From assembly GCF_902826555.1 (NCBI RefSeq), contig NZ_CADEFI010000001.1, forward strand, positions 227,208 to 291,207: a stretch of 64,000 nucleotides of DNA, written 5' to 3'. Source of the stretch: an uncultured Hyphomicrobium sp. Lineage in GTDB: Bacteria; Pseudomonadota; Alphaproteobacteria; Rhizobiales; Hyphomicrobiaceae. Of this stretch, positions 47,601-55,714 are shown piece after piece (positions within the stretch are counted from its first letter, which is position 1; every line of letters begins with the position of its first letter). The notes below the pieces were generated by a model. The model was not told the DNA's origin and searched no databases. It was given only the letters and a program-made list of their open reading frames with translations. The translations under genes were made by a program, and so were the position numbers.

Positions 47601-47832
47601 TGTTGTCGACGTTGTTCATGATGGCAAGCTCGCTGAAAGACGTGAGCTTGTTCGCCATCTCCGGAGCGTTGAGGCCCTGGTAGGTCCAGATGAGATTAAT
47701 GGCCGGGATGTTGACGGCGGGCAGGATGTCGGTCGACATCCGCCGCGCCGAGAGGCCGCCGAACAGCAAAAGCAAAATTGCGAGGACGCCGACCGTGTGC
47801 CGATGCGCGATGGCGTATCTGACGATCCACAT
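44650..47832 (-). CDS. RND efflux pump permease (system 1), atypical proton-relay residues
   Basis: Inner-membrane pump of 1060 residues, 12 helices and two large periplasmic loops. The N-terminus MWIVRYAIAHRHTVGVL and the C-terminal GEGGEQNAPLGRAVVGGL place it in an HAE-like subgroup distinct from AcrB. In helix 4 the usual pair of aspartates reads ILVDNALVEIENI, so Asp402 is replaced by Asn. In helix 10 the AcrB lysine position is Ala (VSTANSVLVTSFA), which is usual in this subgroup. The energy-coupling site is thus reduced to one aspartate. AGAGGG precedes the ATG. The substrate is unknown. Confidence 0.9.
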   Translation of the reverse strand: MWIVRYAIAHRHTVGVLAILLLLFGGLSARRMSTDILPAVNIPAINLIWTYQGLNAPEMANKLTSFSELAIMNNVDNIRELRSETLNGVAIVRVTFQPDTNVTNAFAQVTAVSQTILRRMPPGTVPPLIIPYVPSSVPILQLVVASDTLSDGALFDYARLQLRAQIQSIPGLRLSLPYGGAARQVMIDLDPEALQAHDLSPSDVARAVGAQNLTLPSGMLRTGTREILITTNASPETVATFADLPLRSIEGRTIKISDVASVRDGQAVQTNIARLDGQNAVLVSILKLGNASTVDIVREIKRRLPELRAAAPEGLSIEPIFDQSVFVEHAVDSVMKEGLIVGLLVAFVVLVFIGSWRSSLIVLTSIPLALLASVGGLMLTGQTFNLMTLGGLMLAIGILVDNALVEIENINRNLEKGLDLNDAVLTSASEVAFPEFVSTLAICIVFSPLFLLTGTAAFVFTPLALAVIFALIASYLLSRTLVPSLAMMLLHSHAHTEADGGFDGIIRRASSGAAAFIGYLARHKSLPLAAIAAVIAVGAWTTTRLGSEFFPETDAGMIRVYVRSTPGQRIEETARVFADVQRAIRNVVPENEIGFIAENIGAPEPINLAWIESGVIGSFDGEILIQLGEGHAPTAGYVSTIRQMLRARFPELTVYFRPADATAQTLAGTAQTAIEVRVIGRDGVGNGETARALQERIRTIPGAVDVVVRQVRNLPSYYIEIDRTRASQIGVTPQDASAAILSALGTGGTVSPTFWADPVVGSSYTVQIVAPPSNLVEIEQLLNTPVRASEGGRTVALRTVASIQLRNMPANIDRTTLMPTVTVLANVEGRDLGGVYSEVTQAIAEMEKRLKPGNRIEVAGRARSMTQAYTEMAGGIALAAVLVYLVMVVNFQSWLLPFIAMSGLPVAITGAVLALFLTGTPLSVPALTGLIMVIGVSTANSVLVTSFARDRLAEGVTALEAAVDAGRTRLRPVLMTATAMIVGILPMALGAGEGGEQNAPLGRAVVGGLMLGTVATLTLVPFLFAVLARRRPGATIEAQHPSDISQPDTALPRAGETTAS

Positions 47833-48185
47833 CCGTCCCTCTGCGCACCCAATTGCGCCCCGTGTCGAGTCTATCGACCGAGGCCTGATGAACTAACTCG
47901 GCTCGTTCATTGGGTTATAGCGCATCCGCGCTGGGCGGGAACGGTATCGGCGTCGCGGTCGCCTTCGGTGACGGTCCTTCGGTAACTATCTTTGGTCTGC
48001 TGCGCAGATTTTAGGCGGAGCCGCCGCCCTTGGTTGGTCGTGCATTTCATCGGAACGGCGCATCGGGTCCGGGTCAAGGTCCGGGATCGAGCTTTTGTTC
48101 CGTAAGCACGCTGGTGGCAGCGGCTCCGCGCCCGGCCATGGGATGAATGTGGGAGGGCGGCCGGGTCGGTGTTCGACACCCGCAA
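47833..48185. other. Intergenic region upstream of RND system 1
   Basis: About 350 bases without a convincing gene. It must hold the promoter of the leftward pump-adaptor operon and the 3' region of the small-protein gene that ends at 48186. A small imperfect hairpin with CGGGT/ACCCG lies at 48163-48182 just past that gene, without a T-run. Frames here are rich in Arg/Ser/Thr and look non-coding. Confidence 0.5.
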
Positions 48186-48452
48186 TCAGGCGGCGGGGAG
48201 GATCTGGATCGCGTAGCGGTGTCCGTGTTGCTCGCGATAGAAGATGCGGACCTGCTCGCCTTTGCGCAGGCCAACGCCCATGAGGCGCGGATCGTATCGA
48301 TAAACCTGGTTCCGAAGGGTCAGGTGCTGACCCTTCGGATTAAGGTGCTCGATACGTCCGGTGATCTCCTGGGTGGGGCTGGCGGCCGCTGCCGCTCCGG
48401 CTGCTGCCGTCATCGCGAGCGCGACGCCCGCCGCCTTTTTCACTATTCTCAT
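48186..48452 (-). CDS. Small exported DUF1344-like protein A
   Basis: Protein of 88 residues with a signal peptide (MRIVKKAAGVALAMTAAAGAAAA). The mature part is a small beta fold: ITGRIEHLNPKGQHLTLRNQVYRYDP, then LRKGEQVRIFYREQHGHRYAIQILPA. The pattern 'sets up a strand, states a coordinate, then a KxGxxVxIxY core' matches the DUF1344-like small periplasmic proteins. The ATG at 48452 has AAGGA seven bases upstream. It is a distant relative of the next gene, 58 bases upstream in the same direction, and both follow an RND-two-component cluster. Function unknown; a signalling or ligand-binding role is only a guess. Confidence 0.7.
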   Translation of the reverse strand: MRIVKKAAGVALAMTAAAGAAAAASPTQEITGRIEHLNPKGQHLTLRNQVYRYDPRLMGVGLRKGEQVRIFYREQHGHRYAIQILPAA

Positions 48453-48510
48453 GGCACTGTCCTTACGCCGATGCAAAGCTGCGATCCCGAGAGGGATCGC
48501 GAGCGGTGAC

Positions 48511-48774
48511 CTACTTCGTGTGGTGGACCTTCGAAGCCAGCATCTTGCCGTCCTTCACCTCGTAGGTGATCGCCACCTTGTCGCCGGCCTTGATCTTGTC
48601 GAGCTTCACGTTGCTTCCGACCTCGAAGGTGTCGCCGGTGGCGAGCGTCAGCTCATGCTTGGCGATATCGGTCGATTTGACGTCACCGGTTTTGGTCTGC
48701 GTTGCGGCAAGGGCCGCCGTCGAGACCGCGGCGAGCATCGCCAAGGCAACGGGGGCAAGGGCTTTCTTGGACAT
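48511..48774 (-). CDS. Small exported DUF1344-like protein B
   Basis: Protein of 87 residues with a signal peptide (MSKKALAPVALAMLAAVSTAALA). The mature part reads KTGDVKSTDIAKHELTLATGDTFEVGS, then LDKIKAGDKVAITYEVKDGKMLASKV, the usual DUF1344-type small beta barrel. CAGGAG lies seven bases before the ATG. It is the closest gene downstream of the sensor kinase (gap 128 bases) and precedes its paralogue. A TTACAAA heptamer upstream recurs before the response regulator gene, so regulation by that system is possible. Confidence 0.75.
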   Translation of the reverse strand: MSKKALAPVALAMLAAVSTAALAATQTKTGDVKSTDIAKHELTLATGDTFEVGSNVKLDKIKAGDKVAITYEVKDGKMLASKVHHTK

Positions 48775-48902
48775 TTCGTGTCTCCTGAATTCGCTGTGTT
48801 TGGTGGGCTCGCTCTCTTGGCGCGCCCATGTCGATGGTTATGCGCGCCGGAGCTTTCCGCTCCTTGGCCGCGGCCATACGCTTTTGTAAAATGACCAAAG
48901 TT

Positions 48903-50270
48903 TCACGAAGTCGCGGGGCTTGGAAATTTGATGGCGACGCGCAGCCCCGGCGCCTGATCCTCAAGCGCGACGCGTGCATCGTGCAACTCGGCGATGGCTG
49001 CGACGAGGGTCAAACCAAGGCCGCTGCCCGGGGTCGAGCGGGCGCGTTCGAGCCGGTAGAGGCGGCGAAAGACCTTCTCGCGCTCATGCTCGGGAATGCC
49101 GGGTCCGTCGTCGCTCACCTCGGCCCGGAAGCCGTCCGGATCGTCCTGCAAGGCGAGCGCAATGCGGGTGCCGGATGGGCAATGGCGGATGGCGTTCTCG
49201 ATCAAGTTGGCAAAGAGCTGCACGAGCAGCTCGCGATCTCCCTTGATCACTGCGGGCTTCCAGCGTCCGTCCGGCCAGGCGAGCTGGTAGCCGGCGTCTT
49301 CCGCGACCGCGGTGTAGACGTCCGCCACGTCGTCGAGCACCGAACCAAGATCGATGCTTGCAAAGCGGATCCTGCGCGCACCGGCCTCGATCTGCGTGAT
49401 GCGCAGCAATGCGTCGAACGTTTCCATCATGCCGTCGAGGTCGCCGAGGGCATCTTCGACGGCAACGCGGAAGTCGGCGGTCGTGTGGGCGCTGCGGCGT
49501 GCCACGTCGAGGCGCTGGCGAAGCCGGCCGACGGGCTTCTTGAGATCGTGGGCGATGTCGGATGACGACTGGTTGACGTTCTCGATCAGTGTCTGGAGAT
49601 GCGCGAGCGTGCGGTTGACCTGGGCGCCCACGTGATCGATGTCGTCACCGGAGCCTGACATGGGAACACGGGCGTCGATCTTTCCTTCGGACACGGCGGA
49701 CAGTGTTTTTGCGAATGCATCGATGCGGTGCTGTGTGCGGGCGGCCAGGAACGCGCCGCATACGGCGCCGAGGAGCGTGGTAGCGACGAGCCCGATGCCG
49801 AGCACTTCGAGCAGGAAGGTTTGCGTGCGCCTCAGCTCGCGATTGGAGCTGCCGACCAGGAGCTGTCCTTTTGAAACGGGCCGCCAGATCGCCTCAAAGC
49901 GATCGTCCGGCTCGCCATTCTCCCAATCGGTCTCGATGTCGTCCCGCTCAAGTGAGATCCACGACGCCGAAGGCTTGATGCCGCTGACGTTGCCGGCCAC
50001 GTGGCGTCCCGTGTCGTCCAGAAGCTCGATGATGAAATCGGCATCTCGCACAGAAATGCCTTCGCCCGACACGGCGGCGGTGAGGTCATCGAAGCCCTTC
50101 TGGTGATCGATCGCCAGGAGGGATTCCATGGTTTCCTGGGTGCGGGTGCGAATCTGCTCCGAGAGCCGCGCCGTGATGCCGAAGAAGACGATGGCGAAAA
50201 GCGCCACGACGGTGAGGGCGAACAGCGCAGTGAACGTTGCGGCCAGGCGGACCGGGGTACGCTTCAACAC
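48903..50270 (-). CDS. Sensor histidine kinase of the RND-linked two-component system
   Basis: Membrane sensor of about 455 residues. Helix 1 (about 9-33), a periplasmic domain (about 34-150) and helix 2 (about 155-180) precede a HAMP linker. The phospho-accepting His is in SSDIAHDLKKPVGRLRQRLD. The ATP domain has LFANLIENAIRHCPSG (N box), VSDDGPGIPEHEREKVF (G1) and STPGSGLGLTLVAAIAELHD (G2). I chose GTG 50270 because GAGGAAG lies seven bases upstream; a GTG at 50303 that overlaps the regulator stop (GTGA) would add 11 residues and is possible. It is the partner of the regulator encoded just upstream. Confidence 0.9.
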   Translation of the reverse strand: MLKRTPVRLAATFTALFALTVVALFAIVFFGITARLSEQIRTRTQETMESLLAIDHQKGFDDLTAAVSGEGISVRDADFIIELLDDTGRHVAGNVSGIKPSASWISLERDDIETDWENGEPDDRFEAIWRPVSKGQLLVGSSNRELRRTQTFLLEVLGIGLVATTLLGAVCGAFLAARTQHRIDAFAKTLSAVSEGKIDARVPMSGSGDDIDHVGAQVNRTLAHLQTLIENVNQSSSDIAHDLKKPVGRLRQRLDVARRSAHTTADFRVAVEDALGDLDGMMETFDALLRITQIEAGARRIRFASIDLGSVLDDVADVYTAVAEDAGYQLAWPDGRWKPAVIKGDRELLVQLFANLIENAIRHCPSGTRIALALQDDPDGFRAEVSDDGPGIPEHEREKVFRRLYRLERARSTPGSGLGLTLVAAIAELHDARVALEDQAPGLRVAIKFPSPATS

Positions 50271-50299
50271 GGCCGGGCTTCCTCTATGAGGCAGAACCG

Positions 50300-50977
50300 T
50301 CACGGACCGTCATGCAGGCTGTAACCGGCGCCGCGGATGGTGTGGATCAGTTCCGTGGCGAAGGGCTTGTCGATCTTCGTGCGCAGGCGGGAGATATGTG
50401 TCTCGACGACGCTTGTTTTGGGATCGAAGTGGAAGCTCCAGACGCGCTCAAGCAACATGGTGCGTGTGACGACGCGGCCCTTGTTGCGCATCAGCACCTC
50501 GAGAAGGCGGAACTCACGGGGCTGGAGGTCGATCTCCGTGCTGCCACGGTAGACCTTGCGCGTGATGAGGTCGAGCGCCAGGTCGCCGACCTTGAGGCGC
50601 GTCTCCTCACCCTTGAGGTGCGGGCGGCGTGCCAGTGCGTTGAGGCGTGCCAGGAGCTCGGAGAACGAGAACGGTTTGACGAGATAGTCGTCGCCGCCTG
50701 CATCGAGGCCGTCCACGCGGTCGTCGACGCCGCCCAGGGCGGTCAGAAAAAGGATCGGCACTTTGCGGCCGGCGGAGCGGAGCGCCTTGACGATGTAGAG
50801 ACCCTCGTGCCCGGGAAGCATGCGGTCGATGATCATGACGTCGTAGTCGTCGGACATGGCCTGGGCCATGCCGTCGCGGCCATCGGCCGTATGGTCGATG
50901 GTGTGCCCTTCCTCCTCCAGCCCTTTGACGATGTAGGCGGCGGTATCCGGATCGTCTTCGATGAGAAGCACACGCAT
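50300..50977 (-). CDS. OmpR-family response regulator
   Basis: Transcriptional regulator of 225 residues. The receiver domain has the acidic pair IEDDPDT, phospho-acceptor Asp51 in VMIIDRMLPG, Thr in LFLTALGG and Lys in DDYLVKPFSF. The C-terminal winged helix carries LQPREFRLLEVLMRNKGRVVTRTMLLERVW and the final FATELIHTIRGAGYSL. The ATG at 50977 has AGGGG upstream. The gene lies 126 bases after the RND pump gene; a perfect palindrome in that gap suggests its own promoter. It probably controls the pump and the small proteins downstream. Confidence 0.93.
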   Translation of the reverse strand: MRVLLIEDDPDTAAYIVKGLEEEGHTIDHTADGRDGMAQAMSDDYDVMIIDRMLPGHEGLYIVKALRSAGRKVPILFLTALGGVDDRVDGLDAGGDDYLVKPFSFSELLARLNALARRPHLKGEETRLKVGDLALDLITRKVYRGSTEIDLQPREFRLLEVLMRNKGRVVTRTMLLERVWSFHFDPKTSVVETHISRLRTKIDKPFATELIHTIRGAGYSLHDGP

Positions 50978-51060
50978 GGTCGGCCCCTGCGGAGGTATCA
51001 ATACCTAAGTATGTCCCGAACCACTATAGGGCCGCAACATGTTCGCCGGCTTACGGTGCC

Positions 51061-51076
51061 ATTACATATTTGTAAT
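51061..51076. promoter_or_regulatory. ATTACA-N4-TGTAAT palindrome upstream of the response regulator
   Basis: A perfect dyad with an AT centre, in an AT-rich patch between the pump and regulator genes, 84 bases before the regulator start. On the leftward strand it contains TTACAAA, which also occurs as TTTTACAAAA at 48882-48891 ahead of the small-protein gene. It could be an autoregulatory site. Inference. Confidence 0.45.
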
Positions 51077-51103
51077 TTCTGGTGTGAATCCAGATGGATG
51101 GCT

Positions 51104-54100
51104 TCAAGCTATGGCTTCGCGGGCTGGCGTGACCGGTGGGGCGCCTTCGAACTCTGCGTCCAGCTCGTCCGGGCGGTGCTCCGCTGCGAGGGCGAGGTAG
51201 ATCACCGGCAGGATGAAAAGCGTGAACAGTGTGCCGATGGCCATGCCCGTCACCAGCATGATGCCGATGCTGTTGCGCGCCTCGGCGCCAGCGCCGGTGA
51301 CGAATACCAGCGGCAAGTGGCCGAAGACGGTGGCCGCGGTGGTCATGAGGATCGGTCTCAAGCGAGTCTTCGCGGCCTCACGGATCGCGGCGAGCTTTTC
51401 GAGGCCCTGCTTCTGCAACCCATTGGCGAAAGCGACGATCAGGATGCCGTTCTTGGCGATCAGGCCGACCAGCGTGATGAGGCCGATCTGGCTGTAGATG
51501 TTGATGGTCGTGAAGCCCAGGAAGGTGAAGACGAGCGCGGCCGTGAGGGCAAGTGGCACGGAGCCCAGCAGCACCACGAGCGGGTCGCGGAAGCTGCCAA
51601 ACTGCGCAACGAGCACGAGATAGATCAGCAGGATGGCGAAGCCGAGCGTTCCGGCTAGCGTGGCGCCTTCCTGACGGATCTGGCGGGATTCGCCCGCGTA
51701 GTCGATCGTGTAGTCGGCGGGCAAAATGGTGCGGGCGGCGTCCTCCAGCGTGGCGAGGGCGGTGGCCTTGGTGATGCCCGGAGCGACGCCGCCGTAGACG
51801 CGGAAGCTGTCGGCCTGCTGGAAGCGGGCGAGGGTGCGGGGCGCGGTTTTCGTCTCGAGACTGGCGATGGCGGAAACCGGGATCTGCGTTCCGTCGCGGG
51901 TGCGGATCTTGTAGTCGAGCAGCTTTGCGGCGACTGCGCGCGCATTGAGATCGACCTGCGGAATGACCTTGTAGGCGCGCCCCTCGCGTGTGAAGCGATT
52001 GACGTAGTTGCCGGAGATGAGGAGGCCCAGCTGGCGGCCGACGTCGGCGAGGTCGAGGCTGAGGTCGGCCACGCGCTCGCGATGCACGGTGACGATGACC
52101 TGCGGCAAATCGATCTTGAGGTCGGTGTCGGCAAACATGAACTGCCCGCTGGCGAAGGCCGCGTTGACGAGCTTGCCGGCGTAGTCGGCCATTTGCTCGG
52201 GCGTGCCGGGTCCCTTGAGCACCAGCTCGACATCGTAGTTCCCGGCGCCGGGCAGTGCCGGTGGCAGTACCGGGAATACCTGAAGCTCCTTGATCTTCGA
52301 CACGGCTCCGAAGATCTCGGGCTGGATCGCATGGGCAGGGCGCGTACGGTCGTGCCAGTTCTTGAGGAGATAGCCGCCGAAGCCGGTCGAGGGGAATACG
52401 ATCTCGAACATGGCCTCGTATTCGGGCAGCGTCTTGCCGATTGCCTGCACTTTATCCATGTGGCCGGCGGTGTAAGCGAGCGAGGCGTCGGGCGCGGAGT
52501 TGACGATGAGCAGGATGAAGCCCTCGTCTTCGACAGGGGCAAGCTCCTGCGAGGAAAACATGTAAAGCGGGACGGCCATCACGCAAATGAAGGCGCCGAA
52601 CGTCAGAACCTGCGCGCGCAGGTGGAGGATAACATCGAGCGCGCGGCTGTAAGCCTCCGAAAGGCGGTCGAGGCTGCGGCTCACGAAGCGAGCGTAGCGG
52701 CCTTCGTGGCCGCCTTCGTAGGCCGAATAGGCGCTCATGACCGGCGAGAGCGTGACGGCGACGAAGCCCGAAACGATGACGGCGATGGCCAGCGTGAAGG
52801 CAAACTCCTTGAAGAGCACGCCGGTCAGGCCGTCGAGGAAGCCGATCGGCGCGTAGACGGCGGCCAGCGTGATGGTCATGGCGAGGATGGGCGTAAACAG
52901 CTGGCGGGTCGAGACGAGCGCCGCCTGCAATCGGGACATGCCGTTCTGCATATGTCGCGTGACGTTCTCGACGACGACGATGGCGTCGTCCACGACGATG
53001 CCGACCGAAAGCACGATCGCGAGCAGCGTCAGAAGATTGAGCGAGAAGCCCATGGCCAGCATGGCGGCGGCGGCGCCGACGAGCGAGATCGGGATGGTAA
53101 CGAGCGGTACCAGCGCGCTGCGCCAGGAGCCGAGAAACAGGAAGACAATGACGCCGACGATGAGCACCGTCTCGGAGAAGGTCTTGCCGATCTCCTTCAG
53201 CGAGTTCTCCATATAAACGGTGCCATCGTAGGCGAGGTCGATCTCGGTGCCCTTCGGCAGATCGGGGCGGATGGCGTCGAGCTCGGCGCGAAGCGCGTAG
53301 GCGACGGCGATCTCGTTGGTGCCCGGCAGCGGCCAGACGGAAAGATAGACGGCGTCCTTGCCGTTGTGACGAACGTTGGCCGTCTCTTCTTCGGAGCCGA
53401 GCTCCACATGACCGAGATCGGAAATGCGGACGATGCGGTTGGCGTCCTCGCGCACAATCAGGCGCTCGAATTCCTCTACGCTCTTCAGATCGGTGTTGGC
53501 GAGCAGGTCAACCTGGACCTGGCTGCCCTTCGTGCGGCCGACGGCGGCGAGGAAGTTGTTGCGGGTGAGTGCGGCTTCGACCTCGTTGGCGCCGAGGCCG
53601 AAGGCGGCAAGGCGGTCGGCGTCAAGCCAGATGCGCATGGCCTGCGGGCGGGCGCCTTCAAGGCCGACGCGCTGCACGTTGGGGATCGTCGAGAGGCGGG
53701 GCTGGATGTTGCGCGAGAGATAGTCGGTGACCTCCGCAGGCGTCATGGCGTCGGAGATTACGCTGACGTAGAACGTGGCGTAGGGCCGGTCCGCGCGCTG
53801 GACCTCGATGACGGGGCTTTCGATCTCTTGGGGCAACTCGCTCCGGATCTGATCCATGCGGTTGCCGACCTCGGCGAGAGCGACCGTGCTCGGGTGATTG
53901 AGCTTGAGGCGGGCGGTGACGGTGCTCACGCCGGCGACGCTCGATGATTCCACATAGTCGATGCCGGTGATGGACGATACGGCGCGCTCGACCGGCGTCG
54001 TCACAAAGCCGCGGATACTGTCGGCAGATGCGCCCACATACACGGTGGTGATGACGATCGACGAGCTTTCGATGCGCGGATACTGCTGGATCGGCAACTG

Positions 54101-54190
54101 CGTTACGGCCCTCAGGCCGATCAGGACCAGCGCCAGGTTGACGACCACTGCGATGACGGGGCGCCGGACGAACATTTCGATGAGGCGCAT
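51104..54190 (-). CDS. RND efflux pump permease (system 2), AcrB/MexB-like
   Basis: Inner-membrane proton-driven multidrug pump of 1028 residues. The N-terminus MRLIEMFVRRPVIAVVVNLALV and repeat units of six helices each are typical. The proton-relay aspartates in GIVVDDAIVVVENVTRHM and the helix-10 lysine in LVGLIAKNGILIVAFANG are intact, in contrast to system 1. Periplasmic loops contain QLPIQQYPRIE and the GTPEQMADYAGKLVNAAF region. It follows its adaptor after 12 bases and precedes the two-component genes, forming one functional cluster. Confidence 0.95.
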   Translation of the reverse strand: MRLIEMFVRRPVIAVVVNLALVLIGLRAVTQLPIQQYPRIESSSIVITTVYVGASADSIRGFVTTPVERAVSSITGIDYVESSSVAGVSTVTARLKLNHPSTVALAEVGNRMDQIRSELPQEIESPVIEVQRADRPYATFYVSVISDAMTPAEVTDYLSRNIQPRLSTIPNVQRVGLEGARPQAMRIWLDADRLAAFGLGANEVEAALTRNNFLAAVGRTKGSQVQVDLLANTDLKSVEEFERLIVREDANRIVRISDLGHVELGSEEETANVRHNGKDAVYLSVWPLPGTNEIAVAYALRAELDAIRPDLPKGTEIDLAYDGTVYMENSLKEIGKTFSETVLIVGVIVFLFLGSWRSALVPLVTIPISLVGAAAAMLAMGFSLNLLTLLAIVLSVGIVVDDAIVVVENVTRHMQNGMSRLQAALVSTRQLFTPILAMTITLAAVYAPIGFLDGLTGVLFKEFAFTLAIAVIVSGFVAVTLSPVMSAYSAYEGGHEGRYARFVSRSLDRLSEAYSRALDVILHLRAQVLTFGAFICVMAVPLYMFSSQELAPVEDEGFILLIVNSAPDASLAYTAGHMDKVQAIGKTLPEYEAMFEIVFPSTGFGGYLLKNWHDRTRPAHAIQPEIFGAVSKIKELQVFPVLPPALPGAGNYDVELVLKGPGTPEQMADYAGKLVNAAFASGQFMFADTDLKIDLPQVIVTVHRERVADLSLDLADVGRQLGLLISGNYVNRFTREGRAYKVIPQVDLNARAVAAKLLDYKIRTRDGTQIPVSAIASLETKTAPRTLARFQQADSFRVYGGVAPGITKATALATLEDAARTILPADYTIDYAGESRQIRQEGATLAGTLGFAILLIYLVLVAQFGSFRDPLVVLLGSVPLALTAALVFTFLGFTTINIYSQIGLITLVGLIAKNGILIVAFANGLQKQGLEKLAAIREAAKTRLRPILMTTAATVFGHLPLVFVTGAGAEARNSIGIMLVTGMAIGTLFTLFILPVIYLALAAEHRPDELDAEFEGAPPVTPAREAIA

Positions 54191-54202
54191 TCGGCTTGCT
54201 CC

Positions 54203-55315
54203 TCAGTTGACGCCGACGGACGGCGCCGGCGCGGCAGCGGTGCTCGTGTCAACGAGCAGGCCTTCGCGCAACTTGAACGAACCCGACGCGGCGATCAGCT
54301 CTCCCGCTTCGACACCCTTGTGGACGGCGATCTCATCGCCCTGCACGGCACCGGTGGTCACCTGGCGGGCGCGCGCGCGCAGCTTGCCTTGCTCCTCGAC
54401 GAGGACGAAGACGTGCTGGCCATTGGGTGACCGGCGGATCGAAGCGAGGGGTACGAGCACGGTCGGTTGCGGCGGGGACGTGATGGCGGTCACGTCCACG
54501 AACGTTCCGGGGCGAAGCGCTTCGCCGAATCCCTTGGCGACGGCGCGGAAGCGGATGGCGCGGTTGGTGCCGTCGGCGCTGTTGTCCTCGGCGACGATGG
54601 TGGCCGTGGTCTCGCCGCCCGGAACGGCGGCGCCCGTCAGCGTGACGCGTGCACCGGGGCGGATCACGGCTGCGCTGTCCTGAGGCAACGAGAAATCGAC
54701 GTAAGCGTCGGCTGCCATGCCCTGCAGCGTGACGATGCGGGTGCCGATGTCCAGGTAGGCGCCGGGCTGCCAGTCGGTGATCCCCACGCGGGCGCGGAAC
54801 GGGGCGGTGATGCGCTTCTTATCGACGATGACGGCGAGGGTCTTGGCGCGTGCGGTCGCGGCTGCGAAATCCTCACGTGCGCGGTCGAGCTCCTGCTGAT
54901 TGAAGGCGGCGCTGTCACGGAGGTTTTCGCGGCGATCGAGGGTCAACTTCGCAAGACGGGCTTCGGCCTCGGTGGCGGCGAGCGCGGCATTCTCCTGGCG
55001 GACATCGAACTGGACGAGAAGTGCTCCTTGCTCGACGACGTCCCCGGATTTGAAGCCGATCTCGGCGATGACGCCTGCGATCTCGTTCTTGATCTCGACC
55101 TGGCGCAAGGCCACCACAGAGCCTATGGCGCGCGTCGTTGCCGACCATTGGCCGGTGCGCGCATGGACGGAGAGCACAGCTTCGACCGGCTCTGGAGTCG
55201 CCTGCGACGCGGCGATCCCAGCCTGGATCTCATTGTATTTGTAGTATCCAAGCCCGCCGGCAATTCCGGCGATGGCGAGGATCACAGCCAACCAGGCTGA
55301 GACGCGCCTAAGCAT
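54203..55315 (-). CDS. RND efflux periplasmic adaptor (system 2)
   Basis: Membrane-fusion protein of 370 residues with one N-terminal helix (VSAWLAVILAIAGIAGGLGYY). Lipoyl halves are visible in VALRQVEIKNEIAGVIAEIGFKSGDVVEQGALLVQFD and KKRITAPFRARVGITDWQPGAYLDIG. The alpha-hairpin between them is short. The beta-barrel holds VDFSLPQDSAAVIRPGARVTL. The ATG at 55315 has GAGG six bases upstream; an in-frame TTG at 55348 would add 11 hydrophilic residues. It starts the leftward cluster adaptor-pump-regulator-kinase-small proteins. Confidence 0.93.
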   Translation of the reverse strand: MLRRVSAWLAVILAIAGIAGGLGYYKYNEIQAGIAASQATPEPVEAVLSVHARTGQWSATTRAIGSVVALRQVEIKNEIAGVIAEIGFKSGDVVEQGALLVQFDVRQENAALAATEAEARLAKLTLDRRENLRDSAAFNQQELDRAREDFAAATARAKTLAVIVDKKRITAPFRARVGITDWQPGAYLDIGTRIVTLQGMAADAYVDFSLPQDSAAVIRPGARVTLTGAAVPGGETTATIVAEDNSADGTNRAIRFRAVAKGFGEALRPGTFVDVTAITSPPQPTVLVPLASIRRSPNGQHVFVLVEEQGKLRARARQVTTGAVQGDEIAVHKGVEAGELIAASGSFKLREGLLVDTSTAAAPAPSVGVN

Positions 55316-55714
55316 TTTGTCCTCGGGCCGTGCTTTGGGTTGACGCAATGGTCGCGCTTGAAGGCGTGTCCGCTGGACACCCGCTGGTTACGCTCGCGGC
55401 GCGTCCTTGGATGCTCCCTCGGTAGCTCATCCTGGCGAGGCCATGCGGGCGCGGGTTCTCCCAGACGCCGAAGCCGTATGGTCTCATCGTATCCAGGACG
55501 GGCGACGCTCCCCCTTTCCGACACGTCGATCGGACTATTTTTCTTACGTTATGGGCTTTCTTCGGCCGGGAGGTCGTCCAAGGTCAAGAGGGACCTTGGA
55601 CAAAGGGTTTCCGGGCGGCCGTGCACGCGCGCCGGGTGTTGCCGTTCGGTGGCGCATTTGCTGGGTTTTCCCGGGTTTACATGGTCCGGGCAGCAATTTT
55701 GGGGGCGTATATCG
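55316..55714. other. Intergenic region upstream of RND system 2, with a hairpin
   Basis: About 400 bases with no convincing gene. It holds the promoter for the system 2 adaptor gene and the region past the exported-protein gene at 55715. GTCCAAGGTC (55576-55585) pairs perfectly with GACCTTGGAC (55592-55601) over a six-base loop, without a T-run. A short dyad TCCGA-N8-TCGGA lies at 55517-55534, next to an AT-rich stretch (GGACTATTTTTCTTACGTTATGG). The dyad and AT patch are good candidates for the operator and promoter of the pump cluster. Confidence 0.5.

Noticed and set aside
47907-48185. Leftward open frame of 92 codons between the small-protein gene and RND system 1
   Set aside because: Arg/Ser/Thr-rich with no motif, no ribosome site, and it begins right at the stop of the preceding gene. 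More likely untranslated.
52082-53947. Long rightward open frame opposite RND pump 2
   Set aside because: Antisense to a fully conserved pump; composition is that of a shadow frame.
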